This document shows, piece by piece, positions 63,931 to 64,000 of a stretch of DNA of 64,000 nt (position 1 is the first letter of the stretch; each line of letters starts with the position of its first letter). The notes under the pieces are model-generated. The model searched no databases and was not told the DNA's origin. It worked only from the letters and a program-made list of their open reading frames with translations. A program made the translations under genes and the position numbers. Origin of the DNA: Clostridium folliculivorans (GTDB taxonomy: Bacteria; Bacillota; Clostridia; Clostridiales; Clostridiaceae); assembly GCF_024341905.1 (NCBI RefSeq), contig NZ_BQXY01000009.1:1-64000 (forward strand), given 5' to 3'.

Positions 63931-64000
63931 ACTAAAGATTATGTAGTGTTACATCCGATATTTCAATGAGCTTCGCATAGAATTAATATGATTTACTCCA
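63931..64000 (+). repeat. Start of another module A element, cut by the window end
   Basis: TTATGTAGTGTTACATCCG and ATTTCAATGAGCTTCGCATA with GAATTAATATGATTT match the left half of module A. The right end is outside the window. Confidence 0.75.

Overview
The window is an AT-rich stretch of a chromosome from a spore-forming, motile Firmicute, most likely a Clostridium sensu stricto. The sequence signs are six ChW cell-wall repeats on an amidase, a three-gene GerA-type germinant receptor in the gerK arrangement known from C. perfringens, a reverse rubrerythrin, a solvent-type iron alcohol dehydrogenase, and T-box control of two aminoacyl-tRNA synthetases. No rRNA, tRNA, CRISPR array, prophage or plasmid origin was seen. 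Gene content is mostly ordinary housekeeping and accessory chromosome in short transcription units separated by clear hairpin terminators.

Layout. 1-10 kb holds cell-envelope genes: a glucosaminidase cut by the window edge, rfbD, a family 2 glycosyltransferase, a ChW amidase, an iron alcohol dehydrogenase, galU and a GtrA/GtrB-like pair. 10-13.4 kb holds trpS with its tryptophan T-box, an ECF transporter S component and two small proteins. 13.5-17.2 kb is the germinant receptor, with the B subunit divergent from the A and C subunits. 17.9-22.9 kb holds a GAF-GGDEF cyclase, an AlbA_2 regulator, a small P-loop protein and tyrS. 23-26.7 kb holds FliK-like and FlhB-like proteins and a phosphoesterase. 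27-30 kb is an ArsR regulator with a four-domain persulfide/CoA-disulfide reductase. 30-35.5 kb holds a soluble chemoreceptor, a DUF2225 protein, a small alarmone synthetase, a flavodoxin-fold reductase and a CDF metal exporter. 36.3-42 kb is the most accessory-looking part: an IS1595-like protein that appears to have lost its catalytic acids, then a repeat protein, a MoxR ATPase and a metallopeptidase-VWA protein. 42-54.6 kb holds a HesB-like protein, a methyltransferase-fold protein, an orphan histidine kinase, leuS with its leucine T-box, a chemoreceptor carrying a tiny collagen-like insert, an LCP ligase and a GT39 transferase. 55-62.3 kb is a sugar ABC importer with its own YesM/YesN-type two-component system and two cre-like sites. 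The window ends with reverse rubrerythrin.

The most unusual signal is not a gene. About twenty intergenic gaps carry short palindromic modules of roughly 60-110 bp that fall into at least three sequence families (called A, B and C here). They have inverted-repeat ends whose sequence changes from copy to copy while the two arms stay complementary. Modules are combined and nested: C inside A at 19.1-19.5 kb, B inside A at 62.3-62.6 kb. They sit inside both T-box leaders between the terminator and the gene, between cotranscribed-looking genes, and at gene ends where they can act as terminators. No transposase for them is visible here.

All functional names come from reading protein motifs by eye. 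No database search was possible, so family assignments for the less conserved proteins should be taken as inference.
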